64,000 nt of DNA from Tigriopus japonicus (Eukaryota; Arthropoda; Copepoda; Harpacticoida; Harpacticidae). The stretch covers positions 8,074,270 through 8,138,269 of the forward strand of contig CM021320.1 of NCBI GenBank assembly GCA_010645155.1. Reading direction: 5' to 3'. Positions 22,707 through 35,300 of this stretch are shown here, one piece after another. The translations under genes and the position numbers were made by a program. Within the stretch, counting starts at the first letter, position 1. Each line of letters begins with the position of its first letter. The notes beneath the pieces were generated by a model. The model was not told where the DNA came from and ran no database searches. It saw nothing but the letters and a program-made list of their open reading frames with translations.

Positions 22707-24679
22707 ACAAGAGATTGGGCAAGCTGTGCTGGCACAGTGCTTGGGCTTGCTGAAGCTTGGTATAGCTTGGGTGTTTGTACAAGTACTTTTCCCGGCTAAC
22801 AGGTTTGCCAAATTTGCTATGAACGAATAATAAACTTGCCATCCGAATTTCACTAAACCAGGCTGATTCTGCTAAATATGGCCCATACCTTTGAAAGGAT
22901 GTATTTTTAAGAAAATTACACACTTCAATTCTCTCACATGGGGAAATGCAAAATATTTCGAGAATACTAAAAAAAAAGATTTGGCATTTTACTTTTTCAT
23001 GCCGGCAACTCTGAGTAAACGAGATTGTTCTGGAAGTGTGACTTCTAAATCTCGGTCTTGATTAGCCTCAAAAGTGCATTCATGTGTGGCCTAGAACCGA
23101 AACAAAAAACCATGGTTTTGCAAATGCTATCGAAATTGAAATATTTTTTGTATCACTTTCACTATTTATTGCTAAATTATTAAGGTCAAAAGATCATCGA
23201 AAATGCAACTTGACATTTTTTCTTCTAAGTCACACTGAAAGTATCTTAACTCTTCAAAGAGCAACTGCCGGCAACTGCATCTTCCAATGTTCCTTGAGCT
23301 TGCCAAGTCAGGAACCTCTCACCACAGGACGCGAACTTCAGCTGACGTGAAGCCCAATGAGGCCCTTAAAACGGTGCTTCTCTACACTGAATTTGATCGA
23401 AATTGCCGAAAGACGATAGAAAAAGGTGTTTGATAGCAAACATCACTTCAGAACATTGTTGCAGCATGAGATAGTGTTTCTTTTCCTGCCATTAATTTTA
23501 TAATGGTGCTTACTGTTCTCAGGAATTAGTCAAAACTGAGCTACTTCAGACCAATGTCTCGCACAAAACTAAGAATGGATCGTGATGAAACGCATGTGTA
23601 ACTTGAATATAATAATACCAACTTCAGACAACGGGTTCAATTATACTCAGATTAAGTTTCATGAAAATTGGGCGTCTTTTTAGTAAACTGTGGCCATGTT
23701 ATTAACAATGAAACTCACAGCCACAGTATCCACACTCTTCCCCATAAAACCATCATTTTTAGTCAATATTTTATCGTCTGAAATGCCTGAAATCCAGTAG
23801 ATGCCAAATATCAACATTTTGACAGGCCAAACTGAGAGGAAGCACAATATTTAACAAAATTATTCATCAGTTTATAGTTGAGTTGTTGACCATTCCCTCT
23901 GAATGATTATTCATGCAGAATGAGTAAAGAACAGATCACCTTCATGGAGCATGCATCACTTTGATGGTGTTGTTAGGTACTTATAATCTGAAACCATTGG
24001 TATTTCATGATAAGTTGAATAGGGTTGATGATGAGTGGTGGACGTGATTTACCCAAGAGTGGGTTGCTTTTAATTATCTCTAAGAGGCATATACACATAC
24101 CAGAATGATGTCTAAACGATTCATCCACTGATTCAGTTTAAAATATTGAATATTGAGTCCATAACACTTCCTTATCGTTCACTCTTTAGGGCCTCATTGG
24201 GCTCTCAAAAACAATAACAAACAGCTGCCTTCGCATCCTCTTCTGTAAGTATATCCATGGCCAAGTGTACAGAAGCTCTTGTAAAAGAAGAGAAGTCTCA
24301 TTTCGTGTTCTCGTTTCTGATTGGTCGAGAGACGAGGAGGAAATAGAAGGAGGGAAAAAATCCAAACAAACGAGCCACAAGGGCAAGAAATCACTCCCCT
24401 CTGAAGTTTTTCCCATTTTCGGTGAACTATACATTATTTAATAGCAAATGTCTTGTACTTGAACCGTGTAGGTTTTTTATTATGATTAATGGAAAAAACC
24501 TAATGTTAAGAGAAAACTACTACTTTTCACATGCAGCCACTAAATTCCAATAACTAAGGGCAATTAATGAAGAGGCTTTGCCCAGATATTCCAATGCAAA
24601 GTAACCCCATTTTTCCAGGAAATGGTGGAGCTTGTTAGACGAATGGAAATCGAAAGTGTACCAGGAGCAGAGGTCCCAT
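22707..24679. other. Gene-free spacer
   Basis: AT-rich sequence with short chance frames only. I see no gene or repeat that I can support. Confidence 0.5.
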
Positions 24680-24831
24680 AGATTGGAAGCATTCCGTAGG
24701 TTGATGATGTTCCAAAGATTGAAGATGCTACAGAGATTATAGTTGCGCAAGAGATTAAATTGTCATAGTTATCACGGAGGTCGGAGTGATTCCGGAGATT
24801 AGATATTGCCTGAAGAATAGGTACTTTTCAG
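24680..24831. repeat. Degenerate 18-bp minisatellite
   Basis: Units start at 24680, 24698, 24716, 24734, 24752, 24778 and 24796. Most are 18 bp with a consensus near AGATTGAAGATGTTCCAG; two units are lengthened. The minus strand is open across part of it, but no protein family is recognised. Confidence 0.55.
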
Positions 24832-25269
24832 AGATGTTTCAAAGATCGAAGATTAGCTGGAAGTCGTTTTTTTTCCATGGGCGGCAACAAAGGCTGCAAA
24901 ATTTCTCTTGATATCAATTTGATCCACTAAGTAATAATAAACATGCAAGAACACACATGTAAGCCATGATCTTGACATTACTTTAATCTCCAACTACATC
25001 TAGATCCTTTAATTTTAAGAACCCGAGATTTCCTTTGTTCTGGATCCTTTGGGCGATGTATTTTATAGCCTTTACGCTTATGACCTAAAAGCTATTCTGT
25101 TTTTGGATTTTATACACCATTGGTTAGAGTTCTTTTTCTGCGTTCCGTAAGATCATTCCAGTAAGGGATTTATAACAACCTTCCGTTCACGCATTTTCCG
25201 ATTGTAACCTATTCCGAATACTAGTTCTGATATACCGAATCTGATATATGTCCGATTAGTCAAAAGTAC

Positions 25270-25455
25270 NNNNNNNNNNNNNNNNNNNNNNNNNNNNNNN
25301 NNNNNNNNNNNNNNNNNNNNNNNNNNNNNNNNNNNNNNNNNNNNNNNNNNNNNNNNNNNNNNNNNNNNNNNNNNNNNNNNNNNNNNNNNNNNNNNNNNNN
25401 NNNNNNNNNNNNNNNNNNNNNNNNNNNNNNNNNNNNNNNNNNNNNNNNNNNNNNN
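25270..25455. other. Assembly gap
   Basis: A run of 186 N. Any frames across it are artefacts. Confidence 0.99.
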
Positions 25456-28400
25456 TCCATCTACGTATTTTCCTCATTCTTATGAGGACAAAAATCCTTT
25501 GGAGAGTTGAATGTCAAAAGTTCATGAGACGAGTAAAAAGAGTGCTGGGACTTCTAAAATCAAGGTGAAGAACATCCAGTCCACAAATATTAACACAAAA
25601 AGTTTGCGTGAATTCTTTCAAGACACATGTTCAACAGTTTTAGACATTAATAAGGAATAAATGATGTCGTGTCAAAATATAGCCTCGGCCTCATACCATT
25701 TTTTTCAAAAATCGGAGTTCGTGTCCACCCCTTTCAGGGGTTCCTGGTAACAAGTAGCTTAGACGGTCATGTCTTACACGGAAAAGTGGTACCGTGGAAA
25801 ACAGAATTGCAGAAAAAAGTTTTCGTGCATTCAGTAAGTCATGGAAATGTCATTGTAAGCATGTTCTATAATTAAAGGACATATAACCTCGCACACTGAT
25901 TTACACAAGCCTTTGTATTTACAGAATTCATTGAAGAATCCAATTGTTCCAAATTGGGGCTCTCTGTGGAGTTAAGAGAAAATAGAATTTGAGTGACCCA
26001 TGGTCCGGTAAGAGTGAGTCAAGAGATATTAGTAGACTACTGTATTTTACAAAGAATACACGCACAAATATATCATACACAGGATCGAGTACTTAAGCAA
26101 GCGGAGATCATACATTTGCCCCACCACCCCACCTTTGGGGAAATAATCGACCTTGAGATATGGGAATGGCTCGGAGACGTGGCAGGATATGATATATCTG
26201 TAGTTACACCCATAATCCGTCGCAAACGTCCAAGTCCGAATCAACAGACACAAAAGTCAGACACAAAAATGCGGGCCGGCTATGTCGGGGTTACTAGAAC
26301 AGCGGACGCGAGGTCTGCCAAGCAAACTGTTTGAAAAATCATTCGGGAACACACAAAGCAGATGATGTTTGAGCACATATTAGTTAACGAAAACGTTTAA
26401 ACTGCACGGTATGGCCAAAAAGATTCTCTCAAGGATCCATATTCACTACATTGAAATGTGAGCTTCTGTCTTGTTTGGATTTTTTTAAGCTTAGCCTTTT
26501 CGCCGCCATGATTTTTCTGTCGCTAGTGTCTTGACAACGCTTCTTTTACAAGAGGTTCTTTAGCCAAGTGTATTGGTGAGTTGCCCAAGTAATGCTTGTC
26601 AACAACTTGTTCTTGGGTGTCTGTGATGACTCATTACTTGCCCAAGTCACATCACTAAATATCATCCTTTTTCAACATGATCTTGAGTGTGACCAACATT
26701 TTCGACGAATTGTTCATTCGTTCATATTATGACTCTGTCTAAATTGATAAGGAGCACTTCAGACATTACTCAAGTACGAAATATCTCATCAGAGGATGAC
26801 TTCCAATTATTGAGATTTTAAAATGTACGCATCAAGAAGTAGAATTGTTGCCAACAAGACCACAGTCGTCTGTGGAAGTCACCCTGCATTTGTTGACATT
26901 CTTTAAGTCGTTGAACGAAATGAGAACCCTCTCGTGGCACTTGGTTTAAGAATAATAGTTGCCATTTGTTCGTGATTTGCTGAGTTGTAAGACTCAGAAA
27001 ATTCCCGTTTTGTGTAGCTCCAATGCAAAATTGTGGTTGTTCGCGGTTACAAAGGGACAAATCAAAATGGTGTGTTCTTTTTCGAAAATCCACACGTTTC
27101 GGCCATGAAATTGAATCCAAAGTGAGCCGGGTTGGCTCTGCCAAAGCTTTTGCAAATGGATCACCAAGAAATGAACTGTCTTTCCCCTCTGAATCAACCA
27201 TCGTTTTACCAAAACTCTTGCACAAACCGAATCATTGGAAGAAATGGTGCAAACAAGCACAAACAGATCAGTTTCTCTTGCAAGTGGAGAACAAAAAAGA
27301 GTCGATTGCGAGGGATCAAACTAATCTTTGACAGAGATGCAAAAGAAAGTCAACCCTTTATCAATCCAAGACGATACAGAATCAAATGAAAATTATTGAG
27401 TTGGACCAGGTCGAGACCCACCGCTGTGGAACAATACCTAAGGATTTTGGGATTACTGAAAACATTGAGCAGTGGATGGTATCCAATGAGTTTGTGTTAC
27501 AAATCAACAAGGCGTCAGAACACCTCAAAGATAACGCAAATGGAATATCAAATGAACAATCTCAACGTCCATGAAACCAATTCACCCAAAAGGAGAATAA
27601 TGCATACTATATGGCTCTTTCTTAGTATGCCCTCAGAAAGAGTTGGATGGAAAAGCTGCATTGTGCTCAAAAAGATCCTTAACCCTCCCTAAAATTTATA
27701 AAAACGTCTTGTTCATTTGGGTGATCGATTGTTACACAGAATAAAAACTCGTGAAGAGGGTCATAGCATAAAAATGGAATATCATCAATTCATTTAATAT
27801 TGAGGCGAACATCATTTGCCTCAAAAACAGACGAATCGTGATTTCTTTGTGAAAAACTCTCATTCGAGACATGGAGGATTTGATTTTGGCCCAGGACCTT
27901 ATTGGCAAAAATCTACGTATGGTAGTCTTGATAAACATTTGGAAGACCCAAAAACCGAATCTTATCCTCCGCTTAAATAACGGACTAACTCTGACTTAAA
28001 CATGCCAAATACTTGACACAAAAAATAAATTACAAAAGAACTAACTTGAATGTAACAATAAAAGACGCTACTTGTGCATGAAAGATACGGCTTCACTCAT
28101 GCAGAGGACGTTTTCTTTGAAATATATTGCACGTTTATGAAACGTACAAGAGATAGCAATATGTTATTCCTCGCACTTCTACATATTCTGTTCAAGTACG
28201 ATAGATTACATGTGTAGTTGAATGTTGACCAACTCAAAACATCAAAATTGTGCCCATCAGAATTGTTTCATGTAAGTCTTTTGCGATGATGTCTTAAACT
28301 ACCTAGATTATTAAGAAATTTCAACTAAAAACTTCAAAGCTATTGTTATAACATTTTGGAAAAGCTGATAATATCAATTCAGATGCATAACAAAACCCAC

Positions 28401-28484
28401 AGGCAGATGCAATTTTGTCTTTTATTGCACTTTTTGGTCACACCTCCATTTGCCTCAAGAAAAATATCCTTCGAACTCACTTTT
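25456..28484. other. Spacer with unrecognised open fragments
   Basis: Open stretches at 25993-26334, 26818-27225 (minus) and 27386-27692 share no clear family. Faint likeness of 27386-27800 to BEL/Pao polyprotein spacing was too weak to call. Confidence 0.4.
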
Positions 28485-28663
28485 TAGGGCGGGAATGTTC
28501 AAAAATACCCATTTTTTTAATGTAAATATTTTTCGTATTTCATCGAGTACCTAATGAAAAAGTGACATATATAAAGCCCTTGAGAGGCCAGGTAGCCAAA
28601 TTGATGATTGATTCTCTTTGAGAGCATCTTTAAATCTTCTCTCAATGGCATTTTCACACCGTG
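28485..28663 (-). repeat. Dispersed repeat, inverted partner at 21.4 kb
   Basis: Reverse-complement partner of 21351-21532, about 1.1 kb before UBAP1. The only clearly different part is an A/T run near 28510. Confidence 0.7.
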
Positions 28664-29780
28664 TCATATGTTTTGAGGGCAAAGCTAGGTAGTTGACTTG
28701 CTAGTTTACTTCAGGGCCCGTAATCTGAACTCTAATCGTTAATCGCCGGACTTCATGAGAAATGACGTCATACCTCTCAGGTGTAAATTAGGTTATGTTA
28801 GACTTAACTCAGGTTAAGTTAGGTTTGAGATATTCTAACCTTTCCCCTTTTGTCAATATCTGTGACTCTCCCCGTTTTTCCCTGATTTAACGACGTGCTC
28901 ACGGAACAAGATTATTTTTGCCACGCAACCTATCTTGCCGTTCCGACGTGATCATTCTTGTGGCAATTAGTGTTTACAGGGAAGATCATGGCACAAATGA
29001 AAGTGCGCAAGACGTATTTTCAATGCCAAATCCTATAATTGCGTGAACTAATGCCTGTGAATCAAATTATCATCTTCATTGAGCACCTTAGTATAATTTG
29101 GGAGAAGCAAACCATAGGCAAGAGGTCACATGCCGAAAACTAAAAGTTTTTCAAAAATTGCCTTTCTACAAATACGTTTGTTTGGGCAAGTTTCAACTAG
29201 TCGCTGATGAAACCGGCCCTTGCTGCCCACAATGAAATTTCACGACCGGCCTGCTCTAGTATCTCCACTCCTCTTTGGTCCGTATTGTTCAGGGTGATCT
29301 TGTCATTACTTTTCATAATTTTTTAATGGTTTTCAAAAATCCTACTCTGCTTTTGCAATCTTTCTTGCATTTTAAAACTAATTTCCAATTTTAGCTCCGC
29401 ATCAGTTTAAGGTATCAAAGCGTCAAAACTCAACAAAGGGTTTTTGGAACCCGTGTAGAAATTTAAGAATACTAATATGACATGGGCACCTTGAAATACT
29501 TGAAAATACTGCGTATGGTGCGCCTCTTGTGGCCCATTTTAAAACATCAAACACAACAAACAGATCACACTTCATTGAATCGATCCTTTTGGAAATCAAA
29601 AGTGCCAATGGCCAATTGACATGGTGGTTCACCTTTTTGCCGCTGCAAAGTTCCTATCGCTAGCGTCGAGTTTTCGTTTCTTTGTACATGAGCTTCAGCT
29701 GTCAATTTTTGTTATCATTCACAGATTCCTATTTCTTGACTCATTCATCAACCCTCCGTCTTGTTCCTCCCCTATGTCTC

Positions 29781-31214
29781 ATGGCGCAGTCGTCCCATTT
29801 CCGCGACCTTGAAACGGACCTGGACGCCTTGGGCTTCCACCCCTTAACTCACGTGCCCTTCCAACTCCATCCGGCCCTCAAAGCCGCCCAAAATGACGCC
29901 TTGGAACGTCGTGTGGCCATCGCCCTCCAAGATCCCACTCTCGACCGTTTAGAAGCCGACCTTGCCCGTGGTCTTTTCAATTACGACTCTTCTTTCGAAC
30001 GACAAGTCCTCGACACCCTCAAGCAACGACAAGATCAAGCCCAAAAGCAATTGGAACAAGAGGCCGAACAATGGGAACAATATCAAGCCCAACAGACACG
30101 CCTTAAGGCCGAGAAAGAAGTCGCAATGGCGGCTGAAGAGGCCGTACAGAAAGCTGAAGCCGAAAAATCCGAGCCCAGTTTGGCCAATGGTCATGATGAT
30201 GAAGGCCCGAGTTCGGAAGAGACAAATGAATCGATTTCCACTCCTTTGAATCGGTTAAATTTAGGTCCTGGGCCGGTTCGAGCAGCTCCACCGCCACCGG
30301 TTCCGTTAAGACAACCCGCCGAACCGATAAATTTTTCCGAGTTCGAGGCCGAATCCGATCCGTTCGAGTCTTTGGCTTTAAAAAGTATCAATGACTATCA
30401 AGAATTGGCCGCAGTGTTGCAGACCTCGCAACGAGGTCCGATTTGTCCGCCTAATCCGTTTGTGACCAGTCATACCTCGACCACGGTTAATCAACCGGCT
30501 TTTCCGCCTTATAACTCACCCGGTCCATTTCCCGCCCGTTCTTTTCCCGCCCCCCCCACTTTTTTCAATTATTTCCCGCCCGCCCAGACCAGTCCGGCCT
30601 ATTTTCCCCGTCCGCCCGAATACTCCCAAATAGCCCGCCAATCCCCGAATGTCGCTCCGACCGTGAAAAACTCGCAAAGTTTCGGTGATATCATTAGCGA
30701 AATCAAAAAGGAAGCCCAAGCTGAGGTTCGGAAAAAGAACAGTCAGACTCCACCGCCTCGTCCGGCTAATTTGCCGGGTTCGGCCACGAAACTGACCGAT
30801 TGGATCCCTTGGCCGGATTTGGATGGACCATCGACGGTCTTACCGGCCAAAGACGATCCTCTAGCCTTGATCTCAGCCCCCGATCAAAGGCGATTATGTC
30901 AGCAAATCCACGATATGGGCTTTCCTTTGGCTCGCGTGGCTCGAGTTTGCCAAGCGTTGAAGGACAAAACCGGTCAGAATATCATCAATTTTTGCTTGTT
31001 GGTGGACAAGTTCATCGGAGAAAGTGGATTACCCGAGGAAGAAGTGGAGTATGTGCTTCATTTGAAATCGTCGGAGGAGTCCCATGTTCGGGCGCATTTG
31101 AAGGCTTTCCGGACGCTGAAAGAATTAGGATTTTCGAGCAAAGACATTCATCATGCCTTGGTTGAATGTGATTCGGACCATGATAAAGCGTTGGAGAAGC
31201 TTTTGAAAACGTAG
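29781..31214 (+). CDS. UBAP1: Ubiquitin-associated protein 1 (ESCRT-I subunit)
   Basis: Encodes 477 residues in one exon. UBAP1 is the ESCRT-I subunit that sorts ubiquitinated cargo at endosomes into multivesicular bodies. The N-terminus has a short VPF motif (residues 25-27) like the UMA motif that joins ESCRT-I, followed by a stretch around residues 55-75 resembling the region after it in human UBAP1. A Gln/Glu-rich coiled coil covers about 75-130. A Pro-rich disordered middle covers about 175-340. The C-terminal ~115 residues match the SOUBA tandem of UBA helices, with signatures DMGFPLARVARVCQAL, EEEVEYVL, LKELGFSSKDIHHAL and DHDKALEKLL. Length is close to the 502-residue human protein. 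ATG 29781 was chosen because it gives the family-like MAQSSHF start; an in-frame ATG at 29688 is possible but adds an unrelated hydrophobic stretch. LMAN1 follows on the same strand about 1.1 kb downstream. Confidence 0.85.
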   Translation: MAQSSHFRDLETDLDALGFHPLTHVPFQLHPALKAAQNDALERRVAIALQDPTLDRLEADLARGLFNYDSSFERQVLDTLKQRQDQAQKQLEQEAEQWEQYQAQQTRLKAEKEVAMAAEEAVQKAEAEKSEPSLANGHDDEGPSSEETNESISTPLNRLNLGPGPVRAAPPPPVPLRQPAEPINFSEFEAESDPFESLALKSINDYQELAAVLQTSQRGPICPPNPFVTSHTSTTVNQPAFPPYNSPGPFPARSFPAPPTFFNYFPPAQTSPAYFPRPPEYSQIARQSPNVAPTVKNSQSFGDIISEIKKEAQAEVRKKNSQTPPPRPANLPGSATKLTDWIPWPDLDGPSTVLPAKDDPLALISAPDQRRLCQQIHDMGFPLARVARVCQALKDKTGQNIINFCLLVDKFIGESGLPEEEVEYVLHLKSSEESHVRAHLKAFRTLKELGFSSKDIHHALVECDSDHDKALEKLLKT

Positions 31215-31465
31215 TGACGCCCTTTTCAGTTTTGCATTGAAAACATTGTATTCTTGTACGCATTGAAAATTTTATCATTTTTGCACTCATAAATTACCCA
31301 AACCCAGTTCTCATTAATTGGGATTTCTATGAAATGAATTACACTTATCTCAACGTAGCTATGAAATATGTTTTTCTTTAGAAAATTATTTGTAGTTTTT
31401 GTTCTGACAGACTTAATGACCAAACACCGAAACCGTGGGGATCTATTTTTTTTGCAATGAGGTGG

Positions 31466-31471
31466 AATAAA
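31466..31471 (+). terminator. Likely UBAP1 polyadenylation signal
   Basis: AATAAA lies about 250 nt after the UBAP1 stop codon. It is the first canonical hexamer there. Confidence 0.4.
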
Positions 31472-32330
31472 TGCTGAAATGTCAAATGAATGAGAAAAAG
31501 GAAAGTTGCGCGAGTAGCTAGTTTTTCAGGACGAGACGAAAAAAAGTGCGATCAAACCAATTTTTGGTTTCTTCATAACTCTTCTTTACATTTAATCCCT
31601 TCCCAAAACCCAAAAATGGCACAAATCGAAAAATAACTCGTTGAAAATTTGTTAGTTCAAATTGAAAAAAAAAAAGTTTTTGATCTATAAAAATGTTTAC
31701 TTGTTTATATTTTGAAAACCAAGGTTGGGTGAGTCAAATTTATTCGTTTGACAGAATGGCTGTGAAAACATGATTTGGAACCTAATTCCACCAGCGATTC
31801 TGAGACAAGCAATACCATAACTTTACCTCTTCTGTAACTTTACCCAGCCCGTCAAATAGTGCATAATTCCATCGCTTAGCCTTGTCTTTATTTAGACACG
31901 TTTCAGACAGACATCGTATTTCTTAAAAGAAAGAACGGGATTGAGCTATTTCGTCTCTTTATTTAAAGAAAAAAAGTCATGATTTTGATAACCCTACATT
32001 GAAATCTGAACAAAACGCCGAGGTCTTAATTCAGCCACCTCCCGTTTCCAAAGACCGACAAAAATGAGTCTCACTCGCTCCTCGTTTCCCGGCCACCCTG
32101 AGTGTATGAAGTACATGCTGGCATCAGCTGTTGGCCCCACTCTGCCGTTGTCCCGCGGATGACACGTCTCGCAAGTGTGCCTACACATGCCTTTCAACGG
32201 GTCAGCGTGACTGACTTCCCTCCATCAGTCCTTGCCAAGTCGATTTTCTTGTATGTACTGTTCTGGTGGGTCCGGCGACTCACTCACTGAATCGACTCGA
32301 GGACAAATCCGTTCGTGAGTGACCTCCACG
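31472..32330. other. UBAP1-LMAN1 intergenic region
   Basis: About 860 bp that should hold the LMAN1 promoter. A TCAGTC initiator-like site occurs near 32224, without a convincing TATA box at -30. Nothing else is seen. Confidence 0.4.
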
Positions 32331-35300
32331 ATGAGAGTGTGGTTGACCTGGTTTTGCTTCGCATTGGTGGGCGTGGGCTTGAGCGGGCAGCAAAACGCCC
32401 CGCCTCCCGCGGTGTCGGTGCTCAAGCGATTCGAATACAAGTACAGCTTCAAACCGCCGTATCTGGCTCAAAAGGACGGATCCGTGCCCTTCTTTGAGTA
32501 CTCCGGCAGTAAGTCATATATTAGGGCCAACCAAACACGGCATGGAGGGTAGAACAAGAATCTTTCATCGGATGAGGGAGAGTTTTTAGGATGGGGTTGA
32601 TTTCGGAGACAATTTTGGATTTACATTTTTTATGGTGAATTAAGGTTGGCATTGAGCGAGTCCATTTTGACAAAGTCAAGCAAGTTTGAAAAACCCAACT
32701 ACGGTCAGTAACCGCTGTTTTTTGCAAATTATTGAAAGTGAGCTGACAATGTTTTCGTCATTGGGTTTATTTTTTGGATTTAAGCTCAGAAAATGTAGAG
32801 CATACGATAAAACTATTTGAAGGCTTTAAACCTTAATCTCTTGAAATCTGAGACTTTTGCACATTAAGCGACATCGAGTTATGTTTACGTTAATGTAACG
32901 GTCATTATTGCGAAATGCTTCGATGAATTTCTTAAGCCCTGATAATTTTAAGAATTTTCAGGATCATAAAAGATATCCAAACAAACCAATCTTGAAAATC
33001 ATCCGTTGAGTGAAACCCAATTTCATTTCGTTGTCATATTATTCATGAAGTTTTTTTGTTGGGTCCCGGATTTTTTATTATAACTACAAAGAATGGGATT
33101 CCCTGTAAAGAAAATTAATCTTTAACGTTACTGCATAAAAAAACACTTATATAATATTTGGTCTACCAACGAGTCATTGTTGGCAGATCTAAATAGTGGG
33201 TTGATTAGGAATAGTATTTCTCCAAACCCAAAAAGCATTGAAAAGATTCGGATTGATGATGTAAATCGTCGCTTTTTCCTTCTTTTCTAGATGCGATTGC
33301 CAGTGAAGAGAGTGTGCGAATCACGCCCTCGCTTCGCTCTCAAAAAGGTCAGATCTGGTCCAAGTTGATGACCAACTTCGATTGGTGGGAAGTGGAGCTC
33401 CATTTCCGGGTCACGGGTCGGGGTCGAATCGGGGCCGATGGGTTGGCTTTTTGGTACACGGCTAACAAAGGGGTCGAGGGTCCGGTAAGACACACATCAA
33501 TCAATCCATCAATCACCCTTCATTGACTAGTTCAATATATGAATATATGTGTCATGGCTTTGCTTGAACGACATAGATGCCTTCGCGAGGAAGTGCCATT
33601 CGAGGCCAAAAGCAGGATATTCACGTAATCGAATCTTTAGCAAGTTTTCATGTAGTTTATATTATTTGAGGGGAATGAGTATCGAGCGTTATATTTCCCG
33701 TCCTTTGATTTAGGAATCTGCGTATAGTGATGTTCACGTGAGTGGGTCGGAAATGCTTGTTTGCGTTGGTTTTATAATCGTTTTGTGTGAAATAGATTTT
33801 TGGTCCAGATTTCTGGGAAAAATAGTAAACCTCGAAAGCCTACCACAGCGTTTAATTGAGATGGGTGAGTCAATTTTAAGTTCCAAAGACGTTTGAGACC
33901 AGTTTTGGAGTGAGAAGACAATCCTGCATATGAAATCGAGGTCAGTTAATTAGGTCACGGGCCAAAAATTGATATAATGTCACTTAAACCTTGCTTAAAA
34001 ACAATCTTATGAATATTTTCTTCTGGATGGTTGTTAGGCACACTTAGTTCGGTAATGATTCAAAATATTGTAATCGATTTAGCCGTTCAATTTTCAATGG
34101 CTGTTTTCGAACACAATTCTCGAAGGACACAATCGGACTTTTCTTCACCCAAATTTGAAGAAGGGCTCAATAGAATAAATCAATATTTCGGGTTCAGGCA
34201 ACAATGAGATCATTTTAGGAATAGGTCATTAGAAAAATTAAAAAAAAAATGTTTTTAAGCAAGTTTTAACTGACATTATAACAGTTTTTGGCCCGTGACC
34301 TAATTAACCGACCTCGATTTCATATGCGAGATTGTCTTCTCACTCCAAAACCGGTCTCAAATGTCTTTGGAACTTAAAAATGACTTCGCCAGCTCAATTA
34401 AACGCCGTGTTACTTTTACAAAATATTTTTTTTAAAATGGCAAATCAATATACACATGATTTACATTACATGACGTTACACATAAACGCATTGCATTGTG
34501 TTACAATTTTTGGTGTAAAATACATTTCTGTCTTGAACGATTTTAAGTTTTGAAATTTTTGGTTTAAGTCGGCAATTTCATGGTCCAATTTTTTGGGTAA
34601 AAATTTTAACTAAATTAATTAAGGGAGCTCAAAAATGGCCACTACATTTTTAAGCTTGTGAATAGCATTTCAACCACTGGTTGGTCTGGAGATCTGCACC
34701 AATTTTGTTAATTTTTGAAGTTATATTTTGAGTTGACAACTTTGCATTGTGGTGTGGATGCTTAGTAAAGTGCTTTATCTAATGAAGATCTTACTTTGTC
34801 CCAAATGTTTCTGGTTTCTGTTACTGGTTTCTTCTCAAAAGTACTAATCTCTTTAACGCATTAGTTTTTGAAAATTCGGTTAATATTTGAATCGTAGTTG
34901 TCAAGACTTAAACGTAAATCCAATATGTGACTTCTTGGAATGGAAGTTAAGGGAAAATACAGATTTGCTAATTAATTGTTGAATCATTCTTAAATCACAG
35001 GAATATGTATCCTATTTTTCTTTTGAACTTCTTTTTTTTGCATCACCCTCGAGATTTGTGGGGGCTGTTTGAACTATAAAAATCTTTGTAGCTCAAATTT
35101 TGGTGTTGTCTCGTCAAACATAAATATGAATGTAGGTACCGTATTTTATTTTTAAAATTTTATTTCATGTAATTTTATGTGTAGATTTTGTCTCTGTTTG
35201 TATTTTGTGATCCTTCTTGCGTTCATGTACAGCACAACATACACTTGTAAAAATCAAAGGATGTGGACTCGCATTGAAACAAACCACGAAACTGGTCCCG

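Noticed and set aside
25256..25477. Open frames across the N run
   Set aside because: Artefacts of the assembly gap.
25993..26334. 113-codon open frame starting at GTG
   Set aside because: No ATG near the start and no recognisable family.
26818..27938. Possible BEL/Pao retrotransposon relic
   Set aside because: A few residues around 27386-27800 have spacing like a Pao polyprotein, but frames shift often and no protease, RT or integrase motif can be read.
28790..28830. TTAGGTTA/TTAAGTTAGG runs as telomeric repeat
   Set aside because: Only a few irregular units occur within AT-rich DNA; there is no array.
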